This document shows, in pieces, positions 51,214 through 63,909 of a stretch of DNA of 64,000 nucleotides. Within the stretch, counting starts at the first letter, position 1. Every line of letters begins with the position of its first letter. A program made the translations under genes and the position numbers. The notes beneath the pieces are model-generated. The model saw only the letters and a program-made list of their open reading frames with translations, did not search any database and was not told the origin of the DNA. Origin of the DNA: a bacterium (GTDB lineage: Bacteria; Patescibacteria; JAEDAM01; Absconditabacterales; Absconditicoccaceae); contig JAUMYK010000001.1 of NCBI GenBank assembly GCA_030528665.1, forward strand, positions 1 through 64,000. Direction: 5' to 3'.

Positions 51214-51927
51214 TTATCTCGCATACCATTCTGAGGCAATAAGACGCAACTTTGGCGTATACCCCTTCTTTGGACTCGCCTCCAACAAAAACGGTAACAT
51301 TTTCTCCTCAGGCAAACGGGTATTCGGCAATTTCTTCCTCGACTCCACCATAAAGGTCGCACACCATGCCTGAGCATCAGCCACTCCAGTCACATCACTC
51401 CCCAAAGGAAAACAAAAGTAATTCTGACCTTCCTGAATCGCAGCTATCACCTCAGCACTTTCCGCTACACTTCCCTCGCCATCAGCGATCGCATAGACTT
51501 TCTCAGCCAAAGCAGTGATCCACTCAGCATTCCTCGCATATTGAGGATTGAGAGAAAATACCAGCACCATTAGCAACATATCCTCATCTCCTGGCATCCA
51601 AAGATCACTATTCGCTTGAACAATAGCAGCATACACGATCGGAGCATTCGCGATCCTCTCTTTCCAAGCAGCTTTGCCAAAGAGCCATGGACCACTACCT
51701 ACCGTTGATTTTACAAAAGGAGTCCCAAGCTCACGAGGAACCATAGCATAAACATCCAATTTTTTAAAATCTACATTTGGTTTAGTAGCCTCACGATAAG
51801 CCGCAAGATCTTTATAATATTGCTCACGCACTGCAAAAACAGGATCCAAATCATATCCTTGTTTCTTAAGATTTTCAAGCCCTACATCATCCATTGTAAC
51901 CTCTCGAGTAAGTTCAGGTTTTTTCAT
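51214..51927 (-). CDS. unknown cytosolic protein
   Basis: 237 residues, no signal peptide or membrane segment, mixed helices. A central LGTPFVKSTVGSGPWLFGKAAW is striking but I do not recognise the family. ATG at 51927 gives MKKPELTREV; a longer frame reaches 51963. The structured repeat copy B lies upstream of its start. Confidence 0.55.
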   Translation of the reverse strand: MKKPELTREVTMDDVGLENLKKQGYDLDPVFAVREQYYKDLAAYREATKPNVDFKKLDVYAMVPRELGTPFVKSTVGSGPWLFGKAAWKERIANAPIVYAAIVQANSDLWMPGDEDMLLMVLVFSLNPQYARNAEWITALAEKVYAIADGEGSVAESAEVIAAIQEGQNYFCFPLGSDVTGVADAQAWCATFMVESRKKLPNTRLPEEKMLPFLLEASPKKGYTPKLRLIASEWYAR

Positions 51928-52067
51928 GCTTTTTATAAAGTAATTAAAATATCCCAATACCACAGTATCAGAAAGATAAAAGCAATCATATATATATACG
52001 CAAAAATCAAGCTCAAAAACACTAGTTCAACACTACCAAATCACCCAACACAAACCAAACACAACAG

Positions 52068-52290
52068 CTCCCAGCATCAGCAAGTTCCGTAGGCGTTCTT
52101 GGAAACAAGACTAAACTCCAGCGAACGACTATAGTAGTGAAGAGTTTAGAAGTCAGAGTTCAGAATTTTTCCATTTTTAGTATTTCATACCTCGTAACTC
52201 TTCATTCTTAACGAGAATGCTGGGAATAGCGTTTTTTATGGATCTTGTCCCGCACTCCGATGCGGGATTTTGGGGCAATGCCAAAAAGTA
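52068..52290 (+). repeat. structured dispersed repeat, copy B
   Basis: The 159-base core runs from CTCCCAGCAT to ATGCTGGGA (52217-52225). The internal CTAAACTC/GAGTTTAG stem and the loop with TAGTAGTGAA are shared with copy A at 18230. A tail follows with a CCCGCA/TGCGGG hairpin. Confidence 0.7.
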
Positions 52291-52367
52291 AAGAAGACTC
52301 GTTGTAGAATTTATATATTCTTAAATCAAAAATACCAGTTCACAACCACTAAATCAAGCAACACAAA

Positions 52368-54260
52368 CTACAAACACTTCACCACATAGGTTCCCTCCAG
52401 CACATAGCCCAACTTCTGATAATAAGCTCTTACGCCTACCCCACTAATCACCGACAAACGCTGATACCCAGCATCACGAGCGATCCTCTCAGCTGACTCC
52501 AACAGCTGCTTTCCCAGCCCCGTATGCTGAACTTTTGCATCCGACTCATTATTCTTTCCCAGACTCTGCAAAGCCCCATACACATGCAACTCTCTGATCA
52601 AAGCGGTACTTTCCCCAAGCCCTGGCTCCTCCACAGTCTCAGCTTCCTGTGGCAAAAGCAATCTTGTAAATCCATACAAATACCCTAATTCATCCTCAAA
52701 AGCAATAAAAAATTCTGATCCCACCGAGGAGACATACCTCCTCACCACGAGATTGAGATGTTGGGTGCTTTCAATTTTATTTCTTACCTCTCTACTCCTC
52801 GTATCCAGACTCACAAAGTGGCGAAAAATTTCAAAATCTGGCACCACTCCCAAGATATACGTCTCAACAACAGCACATTGATTGTCTTTGCGGGCAAAGC
52901 GAAGCAATCCAGATACATCGGTATTGGGTCTTACCACACTTCACTGCATTCCATTCGCAATAACGGAAAAAAACTGCTCATCATCAGTAAAAATCTGTGC
53001 ATTTGGATACAATCTCTCATACAAACCTGCACGAAAACCTCAATCAGCATTTTTATACTCTTTTAGCAATTTTTCATGCATCAGCTGTGAGAGATTGGTA
53101 ACATTAGAGCCTGCAGCGATCTCAGTCGAAGGAATATCACGGATCAGTCTCTTGATCCTTGTATACGGCGGAATAATCTCACGAAAAGTCTTGCGAATGA
53201 TATGCTCAATTTCCTGAGTCGTAATAGGGGTATATTGCCCCTGCTCATAGAGCGTATAAAGCTCAGTATTAGGAATCACAGAAGTCGGATAAAACTTGAT
53301 CTCATCAGGTTGCAAAGCAGGATCTGCATAAATAGTACGGAAAGTCTCAATATCTTTTTCCACATTAGAACCATACAATCCTGGCATAATATGAATCGAA
53401 ATCTTGAATCCCCATTGCCTCATACGATGCAAAGCCTTTCTCACATCCTCGATATGATGCCCTCTCTTGTTCATATCCAAGATTGTATTATCCGTAGATT
53501 GTACTCCCATTTCAATTCTTGTTACCCCCATAGCTCTCCAGTCTCTACAATTTTGCTCAGTAACGAAAAGGGGAGTCGTCTCTATCGTCAGCCCAATAAT
53601 CCTATGCTCAGCACTTTGATTGATCTCTACCGCCTCAGCCAAGGACTTGGACATTTGCACCTCATCTTGATTCAGGATTTTGAAAGCATATTTCCAGTCC
53701 TTATTACCTCTCGTATTTTCAATTTTCAATTGAGAAAAAGTATTACACGCATCATAGAGCCTTTGAATAAATTCAATCTTGTAATCTCTTGGATAAAAAT
53801 CCCAAGTTCCACCAAGCACAATCATCTCGATCTTGTCCGTTTTATGCCCTGTTTGCTGAAGCGAATAAAGCCTATTATAAACCTGCTTGATCGGATCAAA
53901 CTGATTAAGCCAAGCCCTCATCGCCCCAGGCTCAGATTTGATATAACTCTTTGGCATCTCTGGATCATTAGGGCAAAAAATGCAACGACTCGGACAAGGA
54001 TACGGCTTAGTCAAAACCTGAACACTCACAATCCCTGAAAGTGATCTAATCGCCCTCTTACGCAATAAAAGCTCAAAATCTGGATTTTTTTGTACTTTCC
54101 CCTCCTCAACAAGCAAAAAATACGCCTGCAATATCTGACTCTTACTCGGAAGGGTATCCAAGCCATACTCCTTAGCAAAAGCTCTTTGAGCATCTTTGAG
54201 CATTTCCAAAGTCAGATTTTTTTGACTAATAAGAGAAAAAACCAATTCACTATACTTCAT
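52368..54260 (-). CDS. elp3: Elp3-like tRNA U34 modification enzyme (radical SAM/GNAT)
   Basis: 630 residues. The radical SAM core has PYPCPSRCIFCPND, with the CxxxCxxC that holds the 4Fe-4S cluster, then MPKSYIKSEPGAMRA and EMGVQSTD. The C-terminal acetyltransferase domain has HTGLGKQLLESAE and RAYYQKLGY. Together they add a carboxymethyl-type group to wobble uridine. TGA at 53040 and 52941 are Gly in the linker. In eukaryotes Elp3 works in Elongator; bacteria like this use it alone. Confidence 0.93.
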
Positions 54261-54281
54261 AGAATAACAACAAAAATAAAC

Positions 54282-56027
54282 TTATTTCACAAGGAGATAT
54301 CCTCCTACATGACTCTGCAAACGCATCTGACCATTCTTATATTTCTCTCCATACAAAGACTCAAACACAAAGCGTCCAATTTCAGTTTCCACAACATAGG
54401 GCTTAGTATCATGAACAACTGTAGCTCACTTAGAAGAGAGGCTAAAAATATCCTCCACATAAGGGCTAAGATCAAGTTCATACTTTGTGGCATCGATCTC
54501 ATAACGCAAAACATTTGCAGCATCAATCCAAGCATCCAAATGATACAATTGATAGTAACGCTTAAATCCTTCAACAGAAATCCCTCTTCTATCCTCACCA
54601 TAAGAATTAATACGAAAGTCAATAGGCGCATCAGGATCCTCAGTCGGAGTATAATAATCTGCCAAACCTAAATACTCACGTACCGCCCTTCCTCTCGACC
54701 AAATATGCTCTTCCTGAAAATCCGCACTATTAGCGATGACACGAGGCACAAAAATATGAGCTGGATACTTCTCAGCAAGTTCATCAAACAGCTCTGAAAT
54801 CTCTGCTCCAAACTCCTTATCTACCCCTTCTAAAGCTCCCTTTTCAAGCGGAAGTGAAAGCTGCTGCTGCTCAAGGAGCTCTTCTATTCTCGCCACTTGC
54901 GAACGAAAAGCCATCTTTGGAGCACTCAAAGGACCATACAGTGCCACAATACTCATTCCTAGGAGTAAAGAAGCAAAAAGCCTGAGCCTGATCTTTGGAA
55001 ACATTATTGCCAAAGCAGAAAAGAGCACAATGAAAGTAATCATCATCACGATAAAATATCTATTGATCGTCAATCCATACTGGTTGATTCTCATACCAAT
55101 TGCTGCAATCATCATCACCGCAATCACAATAAAGCTTCCAAACAGCACCTTATGCATCAGCTCAAAAAATCTTTTCTGCTCAGGAAACGTGAAGTAATAG
55201 GTCAGCATTCCAAGGCTAAAATAGCCGATTCCGAGCCAAACAATGATGCCTTTTGGTCGCACTCCGGTCATCAGAATTTTCGCTCCATAAGCGAGGAAAA
55301 TTGCCAAATACACCATAGCAAGCGGCAAGAAAATATAGGCTCCAAAAATCCTTCTCACACGAGAATCTTGGAGTACGATCCCTTCTTCACTGCCTTTTGG
55401 AAGATCAGTCACCGCAAAAGTATAGTGATTGAGCGCAAATGACCCCGCAAGGAAAATCATTCCAAAAACTCCAAAATACTGATACCACCTTCGATGTACA
55501 TCCACATCAAAGAGCGCTTCAATACTTCCTAAAGCTCCAGACAGTCCCCCCCAAACCACAGCTCCTGCCAAAGCTCCAAAGACCAAAGACTGCAGCAAAG
55601 TCGTCCATGAGAACCAGATTTTTTCTTCTCTTTGCCTAAAAATCCAAGCCAATAAAGTCAAAATCCCGACTACGGCAAGCAAAAAAACTCCTCCAAGCAC
55701 AAGCCCTTCTGCATAGGTCAAATCATCAGGTAGCTGGAAAATCATGAAATAATACCCTATTCCGAGAAGCAGAGCAAGCACTTGAGCAAAACTATTTCGA
55801 AGTCTTGCCCTTTTGCCTTCATCAAAGAGATGCATGCTAAGCAGCGGACCCACAAGGCTGAGCAAAAGCGCCAATATCCCAGCTGTCATGACCTGCCAAT
55901 CAGTATCGGCTGTTGCTTCCACCAATTTCCAAGCATAGATGGTCAAAAATACTAATAGAACATGAGCAAGCGGAAAACGCATAAAAGCCATTGTCCAGTT
56001 TGAGAAAAAATGGGAAAATATCGACAT
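54282..56027 (-). CDS. multi-spanning membrane protein, DUF4153-like
   Basis: 581 residues with about twelve membrane segments to residue 380 and a soluble, probably external C-terminal domain. The segment FDVDVHRRWYQYFGVFGMIFLAGSFALNH and the overall layout recall DUF4153. TGA at 54426 is Gly; the frame continues 47 codons to TAA at 54282. Function unknown. It lies 21 bases before elp3, so the two may be co-transcribed. Confidence 0.6.
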
Positions 56028-56128
56028 GACTATCTTGATAAAGAGATAAAATCTCCTTTATGATGAGGATTATACTTTCAAAATCAAGAGAAAACAAAAA
56101 ACTGACTTTCGCCAGCATCAAGCAACAT

Positions 56129-56201
56129 AGCCTCGAACCAGGATTGAACTGGCGACCTCACCCTTACCATGGGTGCGCTCTACCTACTGAGCTATCGAGG
56201 C
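56129..56201 (-). tRNA. tRNA-Thr (anticodon GGU)
   Basis: Acceptor GCCTCGA/TCGAGGC, D arm GCTC-AGTAGGTA-GAGC, anticodon stem CACCC-ATGGTAA-GGGTG with anticodon GGT, T arm GCCAG-TTCAATC-CTGGT. No encoded CCA. Confidence 0.93.
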
Positions 56202-56274
56202 ATCGCATATCAACGACAGCACCCACTATACATATTTCCTTGCAAAAAGCAACCAAAAAATACCGCGAGAAAAT

Positions 56275-56302
56275 TTGCAAAATAAAAAAATCTCAATATA
56301 CT
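56275..56302 (+). promoter_or_regulatory. predicted RuBisCO promoter
   Basis: TTGCAA, a 16-base spacer and TATACT followed by TAGAG, about 37 bases upstream of the ATG. TATACTTAGAG is identical to the deoA promoter and TTGCAA-N16-TATACT to that of the structured RNA. Confidence 0.7.
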
Positions 56303-56339
56303 TAGAGGTGTACTTTACTTTTTATACAAATACAAAACA

Positions 56340-57800
56340 ATGAACAACATCAATGAACTCCTAAAAACCTTGAATGACCATCAATTAGCCTACATCAACC
56401 TTGATCTACCAAATCCAAAGAATGGGCAATATATGCTCACAGCTTTTCATCTCAAACCAGGGAAAAAGCTGAATCTTTTGCAAGCAGCCTGTGAAGTGGC
56501 TGCGGAATCTTCCACAGGAACGAATTTCCTCGTAGAGACCGAGACTGCTTTTTCAAAAGAAATGAATGCACTCGTGTATAAAATCGATGAGGAAAAAGAG
56601 TTGGTTTGGATTGCTTATCCGTGGAGACTCTTTGATAGAGGAGGGAATGTGCAGAATATTTTGACCTATATCGCAGGGAATGTTTTTGGTATGAAAGAAG
56701 TAAAAGGGTTAAAGCTGCTTGATGTTTGGTTTCCACCTGCGATGCTCGAGCAGTATGATGGACCAAGTTATACGCTTGCAGATATGAGAAATTATCTCAA
56801 TGTCCACAATAGACCGATTTTGGGAACAATTATCAAGCCAAAAATGGGGCTTACCTCTGCTGAATATGCCGAAGTCTGCTATGATTTCTGGGTAGGAGGT
56901 GGAGATTTCGTGAAGAATGACGAACCGCAGGCGAATCAGGATTTTTGTCCTTATGATAAAATGGTAAAACATGTAAAAGAAGCGATGGACAAAGCAGTAA
57001 AAGAAACCTGACAGAAAAAAGTGCATTCCTTCAATGTCTCAGCGGCAGATTATGACACGATGATTGAAAGATGTGAGATGATCGTAAATGCAGGATTTGA
57101 AAAAGGAAGTTATGCTTTCTTGATTGATGGAACGACTGCTGGTTGGATGGCAGTGCAGACGCTGAGAAGAAAGTATCCTGACGTCTTCATCCACTTCCAT
57201 AGAGCAGGACACGGTGCTTTTACGAGACCGGAAAATCCTATTGGCTACTCAGTTTTGGTGCTTTCAAAATTTGCAAGACTCGCTGGAGCTTCAGGAATCC
57301 ATACAGGAACTGCAGGTGTAGGAAAAATGCAGGGAGATCCAGCAGAAGATATCACCTCAGCAGAAAATATCAGATATATGAAAAAAACAGGACATATCTT
57401 TGAGCAATCTTGGGGAACAATTCCAGAGACTGACAAGGACTTCATTACACTTGTGCAGAGAGATGAAGACAATGAACAAGTGCTTGTAGATGATAGCTGG
57501 AGAGCAATCAAGACCTGCTGCCCAATCATTTCTGGAGGACTCAATCCAACGCTTTTGAAGCCGTTTATCGATTTGATGGGGAATGTAGATTTCATCACGA
57601 CGATGGGAGCCGGTTGCCACGCACATCCGAAATGAACGCAGGTTGGAGCAAGAGCTTTGGTGCAGGCTTGTGAGGCTTATCAAAAAGGGATTGATATTCA
57701 CGAATATGCAAAGAATAAGCCAGAACTTGCAGAAGCGATCGCCTTCTTTGAGAAACCCTCAACAAAAGAAAAAATGAGTACTTTGAGACTCGCATCATAA
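56340..57800 (+). CDS. rbcL: ribulose-bisphosphate carboxylase, form II/III
   Basis: 486 residues. TIIKPKMGL (active-site Lys166 and Lys168), GGGDFVKNDEP (Lys192 for carbamylation, Asp194 and Glu195 for Mg), IHFHRAGHGAF (about 284-294) and SGGLNP show an intact active site. The length and these motifs fit the form II/III group of CPR bacteria and archaea, which uses RuBP from AMP. TGA at 57009 and 57633 are Gly. No small subunit or activase is present. After the first 120 bases the coding strand is G-rich, opposite to its neighbours. Confidence 0.96.
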
Positions 57801-57830
57801 CTAAATACCAACCCCTTCAGCACGAAGGTT

Positions 57831-57865
57831 AGAAGGAGGAACATCAGCCTCCTTTCTTTTTTATT
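57831..57865 (+). terminator. intrinsic terminator of RuBisCO
   Basis: AAGGAGG pairs with CCTCCTT around AACATCAG, followed by a T-rich tract, 30 bases after the RuBisCO stop. Confidence 0.85.
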
Positions 57866-57881
57866 CTCATACATCATCACG

Positions 57882-58409
57882 ATGAACCACATCCCACTTC
57901 TTACTCAATCCGTGCAAACCGCTGCACACGCTCTCCTCAAACATTTTCAAGCTCAATACGGAGCGATGATTTTTATCCCTTTGGGAGTAGGAGACTCCAC
58001 ACCACAAAAAATCGCACCAGCTATAGCCCAACAGATCCAAACTTCCCTCCTCCTCGAGCAAAACAATAACCTCTATCTCCTCGCTACTGATGAGAGAGTC
58101 GGTCAGGTTTTTGACACTTTTCTCAATACCTTCATTGATTCGCTCAATTTCATCGCAAAAGGTGTACTCTCTGCCCTAGGGATGAAAATGTACCGAGCTG
58201 ATTTCGCACAAAAATTGCAGGAAAAGAAAACAAGCGAACCAGAAACCTATCAAAAATGGAAAACAAATCTGACCCTTGTACTCGAATCTGTCTTTACCCA
58301 GATCATCCTCGATCTCCAACAACAAGGCATAGCAATTACGCTTACCGATGGCACAAAAACCTTTACTTCAGTTAAAGAAATGCTCGAAAGCCTCCCTACC
58401 TTGCAATAA
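57882..58409 (+). CDS. unknown soluble protein
   Basis: 175 residues, helical, Gln-rich, without signal peptide or membrane segment. An early AMIFIPLGVGDS and a central LYLLATDERVGQVFDTF are notable, but I know no family. It shows no ribose-1,5-bisphosphate isomerase (eIF-2B-like) motif despite its place after RuBisCO. It starts 17 bases after the RuBisCO terminator tract. Confidence 0.55.
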   Translation: MNHIPLLTQSVQTAAHALLKHFQAQYGAMIFIPLGVGDSTPQKIAPAIAQQIQTSLLLEQNNNLYLLATDERVGQVFDTFLNTFIDSLNFIAKGVLSALGMKMYRADFAQKLQEKKTSEPETYQKWKTNLTLVLESVFTQIILDLQQQGIAITLTDGTKTFTSVKEMLESLPTLQ

Positions 58410-58418
58410 AAAAAACCA

Positions 58419-58456
58419 AAAAAAGCTGAACCTATTCTGAGAAATCAGCTTTTTTT
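58419..58456. terminator. bidirectional terminator
   Basis: AAAAAGCTGA pairs with TCAGCTTTTT, with a 15-base loop and a T run, between the stop at 58409 and the atpD stop at 58504. Confidence 0.75.
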
Positions 58457-58503
58457 ATAACAACAAGAAAGAACCCTACGGAAAACTCAAACCAATACCA
58501 CAA

Positions 58504-59907
<1,404 letters not shown>

Positions 59908-59944
59908 CTCCTTCTATACAAAAAGAACTAAAAAAATCTGATTC

Positions 59945-60835
59945 TTATTCTATTGCAATCTTAGCACTTACAATCTCACTAATTTCTTGAGTAATTTTAC
60001 CTTGCCTTGTTTTATTATACAAGAGATTAAGTTCTCCTAATACATCGCTACAGTTGTCTTTTGCATTTTTCATAGCAAGCATTCTAGCAGCATGCTCTGT
60101 AGTTTTATTGTTCACGACTGCAGAGTAAATAATATGCCTGATCAATAAATTAAGAAACTCAAACTTAAATTCCTCCTTACTTGGCTCAATCATCAAATAC
60201 TTCTCATCAATACTCTCCAAACTATTATCTTCCAAACCAACATTACGAAGAAAGCTATCAAAACTCTCCTCATCCAAAGGATAAAGCTTAAATCTGGTAA
60301 AAATCTGTGTCATCGTATTTTTGAAAAAATTGAAATAGATTTTTACTTTAGCATATTTTTTCTCAAGCAAAGCCTGCTTGATATACAAGGTAATAGGCTT
60401 AATTTCTTCAACTTCTACCTTATCTGTTATCATAGCCGAACCAACAACATTCCAGCCATTTCTCACAAAATACTCAACTCCCTTCTTCCCAACGACAAAG
60501 ATATCTACATTATCCTTAGCTTGCCCATAATTTTGCTCCATCCTTCTAAAGATTCTTGAATTAATTGCCCCACACAAACCTCTATCACTGGTCACAACAA
60601 TCAATAATCTCCTTCCCTGAGGATTCCACAATTTTTCATCAAAGTCAAAAATATTAACTTCCTTCCTAACACGCTTAAGCACATTCAAAAACGAACCCAT
60701 AAAAGCCCTATAAGACTCCATAACTGCCTTAAGCTTTTGCAATTTAACCGTAGAAACAATCTCCAATGCCTTGATGATCTTTTGAAGATTTTTTACAGAT
60801 TTGATCTTGGTTTTTACCTGTTTAGTGTTTGCCAT
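59945..60835 (-). CDS. atpG: F-type ATP synthase subunit gamma
   Basis: 296 residues forming the central stalk. The N-terminal helix (KTKIKSVKNLQKIIKALEIVSTVKLQK), SDRGLCGAINSRIF and the C-terminal EHAARMLAMKNAKDNCSD helix are diagnostic. ATG at 60835 chosen over an extension to 60868. Confidence 0.95.
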   Translation of the reverse strand: MANTKQVKTKIKSVKNLQKIIKALEIVSTVKLQKLKAVMESYRAFMGSFLNVLKRVRKEVNIFDFDEKLWNPQGRRLLIVVTSDRGLCGAINSRIFRRMEQNYGQAKDNVDIFVVGKKGVEYFVRNGWNVVGSAMITDKVEVEEIKPITLYIKQALLEKKYAKVKIYFNFFKNTMTQIFTRFKLYPLDEESFDSFLRNVGLEDNSLESIDEKYLMIEPSKEEFKFEFLNLLIRHIIYSAVVNNKTTEHAARMLAMKNAKDNCSDVLGELNLLYNKTRQGKITQEISEIVSAKIAIE

Positions 60836-60882
60836 ACTCTGCCATAAAACACAATAAAATCTGAACACAACACAAATTCGAA

Positions 60883-61362
60883 CTAGTGAGGACGATGCTG
60901 TTGATAGTTTTTCTCTTTGATCTTCAAGAGTTTCAAATCCGCAGTCAATTTTTGAAGATGGAGATAAGCCCTCTCAATCTCTTCATCATTTCCCTCAGAC
61001 CTAATCTGCTGAATCTGCTCCTGCAACTGTACTTTCATCTCCTGCAATACTTTCTCATCAGTCTGAGGATTGGTTGTCACAGAAGCTACAAAGAGAATTA
61101 AGGCAGTCCCATCAGTATAGAGAAAACCATCCCCAATCGCCAATGCCACACTCTCATCTTCAAAAAGAAAATCAGTATTGGACAAAAATTCACTTCCCTT
61201 TTTGATCTGAGGTACAAATTTCAAAATTCCAGGTACCACAATAGTTGTGAGAGGATTATGGCGAGGCAAAACACCAATCACACCTACTTTAGTTGGCACC
61301 TCGACTCTCTCTACCTCTCCATCAAAAATCACTCCTTGAACCGTATGTATTTTCAAGAGCAT
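60883..61362 (-). CDS. atpC: F-type ATP synthase subunit epsilon
   Basis: 159 residues. The beta sandwich (KIHTVQGVIFDGEVERVEVPTKVGVIGVLPRHNPL) is followed by a longer than usual C-terminal helical pair. It lies between atpA and atpG rather than after atpD. ATG at 61362 fits the family start. Confidence 0.9.
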   Translation of the reverse strand: MLLKIHTVQGVIFDGEVERVEVPTKVGVIGVLPRHNPLTTIVVPGILKFVPQIKKGSEFLSNTDFLFEDESVALAIGDGFLYTDGTALILFVASVTTNPQTDEKVLQEMKVQLQEQIQQIRSEGNDEEIERAYLHLQKLTADLKLLKIKEKNYQQHRPH

Positions 61363-61395
61363 TATTACCCTACGCACACGCAAATAAAAATCAAA

Positions 61396-62901
61396 CTAAT
61401 ATCCTCCTTCTTTCAAAATCTCAGCAATCAATGCTTTAATAGCTGTCTCAATTTCAGCTGTCAATTCCTTTTGTTCCTCAATACGCTTTGCAAGCTCTAG
61501 GTAGGTAGTATCCATCTTCTGATACAAAGTTTTCTCAAACTGTGCAATTGCTGCTACAGGAACCTTTTCAAAGTATCCATTGATCCCAGCATAGAGGAGT
61601 ACCACCTGTTTGTAAAAAGGAATCGGATTATCATTGGATTGCTTGAGCATTTCCATCAGTTTTTTTCCATTTTCGAGTTTTCTTCTTGTCGCAGGATCCA
61701 AATCTGATGCAAACTGAGAAAAAGTCGCCAATTCACGGAAAGTTGCAAGTTCTAGTCTAAGTTTTCCAGCCACCTTTTTCATAATTTTGGTCTGAGCAGA
61801 ACCTCCCACTCTAGAAACCGAAAATCCTACATCAATCGCTGGTTTGAAACCAGAATTGAAAAGCTCCGTTTCCAAAAAGATCTGCCCATCAGTAATCGAA
61901 ATCACATTCGTCGGAATATAAGCTGAAATATCTGAATCCAAGGTCTCAATAATCGGCAAAGCAGTCAAACTTCCTCCTCCTCGTGGCTGATCTACTCTCG
62001 CAGCTCTTTCAAGGAGCTTTGAGTGAAGATAAAACACATCTCCAGGATACGCTTCTCTTCCAGGAGGTCTTCTCAAAAGCAAACTCACCTCACGATACGC
62101 TACTGCATGTTTAGAGAGATCATCATAGATAATCAAGGCATCCTTTCCATGCTCCATAAAATACTCTCCCATCGCACATCCTACATAGGGAGCAATATAT
62201 TGAATCACTGAAGGAGAAGAAATAGGAGCATTGATCACGGTTGTATATTCCATTGCCCCTTTTTCTCTAAGCATTTCAACAATTCTTCTTACCTTAGAAT
62301 CTTTCTGTCCAATTGCAACATAGATACAGTAAACATTCTTTCCTTTCTGATTGAGGATAGTATCAGTCGCAACAGTAGTTTTTCCTGTTTGTCTATTTCC
62401 GATAATCAATTCTCTCTGTCCTCTTCCAATAGGCACCATAGCATCAATAGATTTAATACCAGTTTCTAAAGGTACACTTACTGATTTTCTGGTAATCACT
62501 CCGGGCGCCACCTTTTCAACTAAACCAAAATGCTTTGGAGTGATAGGTTTTCCACCATCAATCGGCTCTCAAAGCCCATTCAATACTCTACCAAGATACT
62601 CCTCACCAACTCAAACCTTAAAAATCTGACCTGAAGAAGTAACAGTATCTCCTTGTTTCAAAGTACTATAATCCCCCAATACGAGAACTCCTACACCATC
62701 AGCAGAAAGATCCAATACGAGTCCTCTAGTACCGTTAGCAAAACTAACAATCTCAGAAAACATTACATTATCCAAACCAATCACAGTCGCCACCCCATCT
62801 TTCAATTCAACAATTTCCCCTTTCTTAGAAAAATCGACATCCAACTGTGCTCCAGCAATTCCAGCCTCAATTTGTTTTAGTAAATCTTGTACTACAGACA
62901 T
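61396..62901 (-). CDS. atpA: F-type ATP synthase subunit alpha
   Basis: 501 residues. [16 protein letters not shown] is the nucleotide-binding P-loop; VGRVLNGLGEPIDG-like and [32 protein letters not shown] blocks are present. TGA at 62611 and 62569 are Gly; the second is the Gly of NGLGEPIDG. Confidence 0.97.
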
Positions 62902-62928
62902 TTCTATTCTCTCGAGTAAATATAAAAA

Positions 62929-63381
62929 TTATGCTAACAATTTATCTAAATCTCCAGACAGTGATCTAGAGAAGACATACCCTTCTCACTTAAGCTTCAC
63001 AGAAAAAGTATCTGCGACCATAGGTTGATAGTCAAGTTGGACTTCACCAAACTGCTTATCCAAAAAACTTTTGAGCGGCAATACAACCTCTTCATCATTG
63101 GTACTAATTTCAAAAACCTTAATTCCCTGTTTATGTTGAAGCAACGCCTTGATCAAAAGATCCAAAGCCCCTACTTTCAATCGACCAATCTCTTCAAAAA
63201 AACTCAAATACTGACCAATTTCAGGAGCTACCTTGACAATCTCATCTTGAAAACAACGGAGTTTCAACTTACTCCCATAACGAGTACTCAATCCCCTCAA
63301 GACTTCCAAGATAGTCAATATTTCATCGACTCCCTTACTTTGCAAAAGCCCTTGTGCGAGCTGTTCTATTTGTAGACTCAT
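62929..63381 (-). CDS. atpH: F-type ATP synthase subunit delta
   Basis: 150 residues, short for delta (OSCP, about 175). The position between atpF and atpA and the C-terminal AD.FSVKLKGEGYVFSRSLSGDLDKL segment support the call; TGA at 62986 is the Gly there. The N-terminal six-helix bundle is weakly conserved. Confidence 0.8.
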
Positions 63382-63403
63382 CCCTTTTATCACAAACTAA
63401 AAG

Positions 63404-63877
63404 CTACTTCTGCACATCTTCCACCAAGACCCCAAAGTATTCATCTCCCAGTTCTTGATTATGTTTCAAAAGCCTTTTTACCACTTTTTTAGAAGTTTCT
63501 TTTACAGATTGTACCCAGTCTTCCTTGAGTTGAGTTTCCATCCTATGCATAGCCAATTTACTATCCTCCACAATCAATTCAGCCTTATGTTCAGCCGCTT
63601 TCAAAATTTTATCCTTTTCTTCTTCAGCGATCAAATGTGCCTCATGAATCAACTCTTTTCTCTTCTTTTCAGCCTTCTCCAAAATCAAACCTGACTCCTT
63701 ATGTGCAAATTCAATCATTTTCTTGTACTCATCATCAGCTTTTTTCAATTTTTCCATCAATGCATTTCTCTTTTCAATCTGTTGCACAATCTGATCTCCC
63801 ACAAATTTCCTAAACAAAAAGACTAAAACCAGAAAGTTCACAACTCATGCCAATACTAAATCCCAATGAATATCCAT
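63404..63877 (-). CDS. atpF: F-type ATP synthase subunit b
   Basis: 157 residues. One N-terminal membrane segment (WDLVLAGVVNFLVLVFLF, with TGA at 63845 as Gly) and a long charged coiled coil (RNALMEKLKKADDEYKKM...) form the peripheral stalk. ATG at 63877 recovers the membrane segment that a TGA stop would remove. Confidence 0.92.
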
Positions 63878-63909
63878 CCTTTACGAACTCATATGATATA
63901 AAAGACCCA

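Noticed and set aside
57882..58409. Ribose-1,5-bisphosphate isomerase next to RuBisCO
   Set aside because: The product is 175 residues without the eIF-2B-like motifs or length of that family (about 320 residues).
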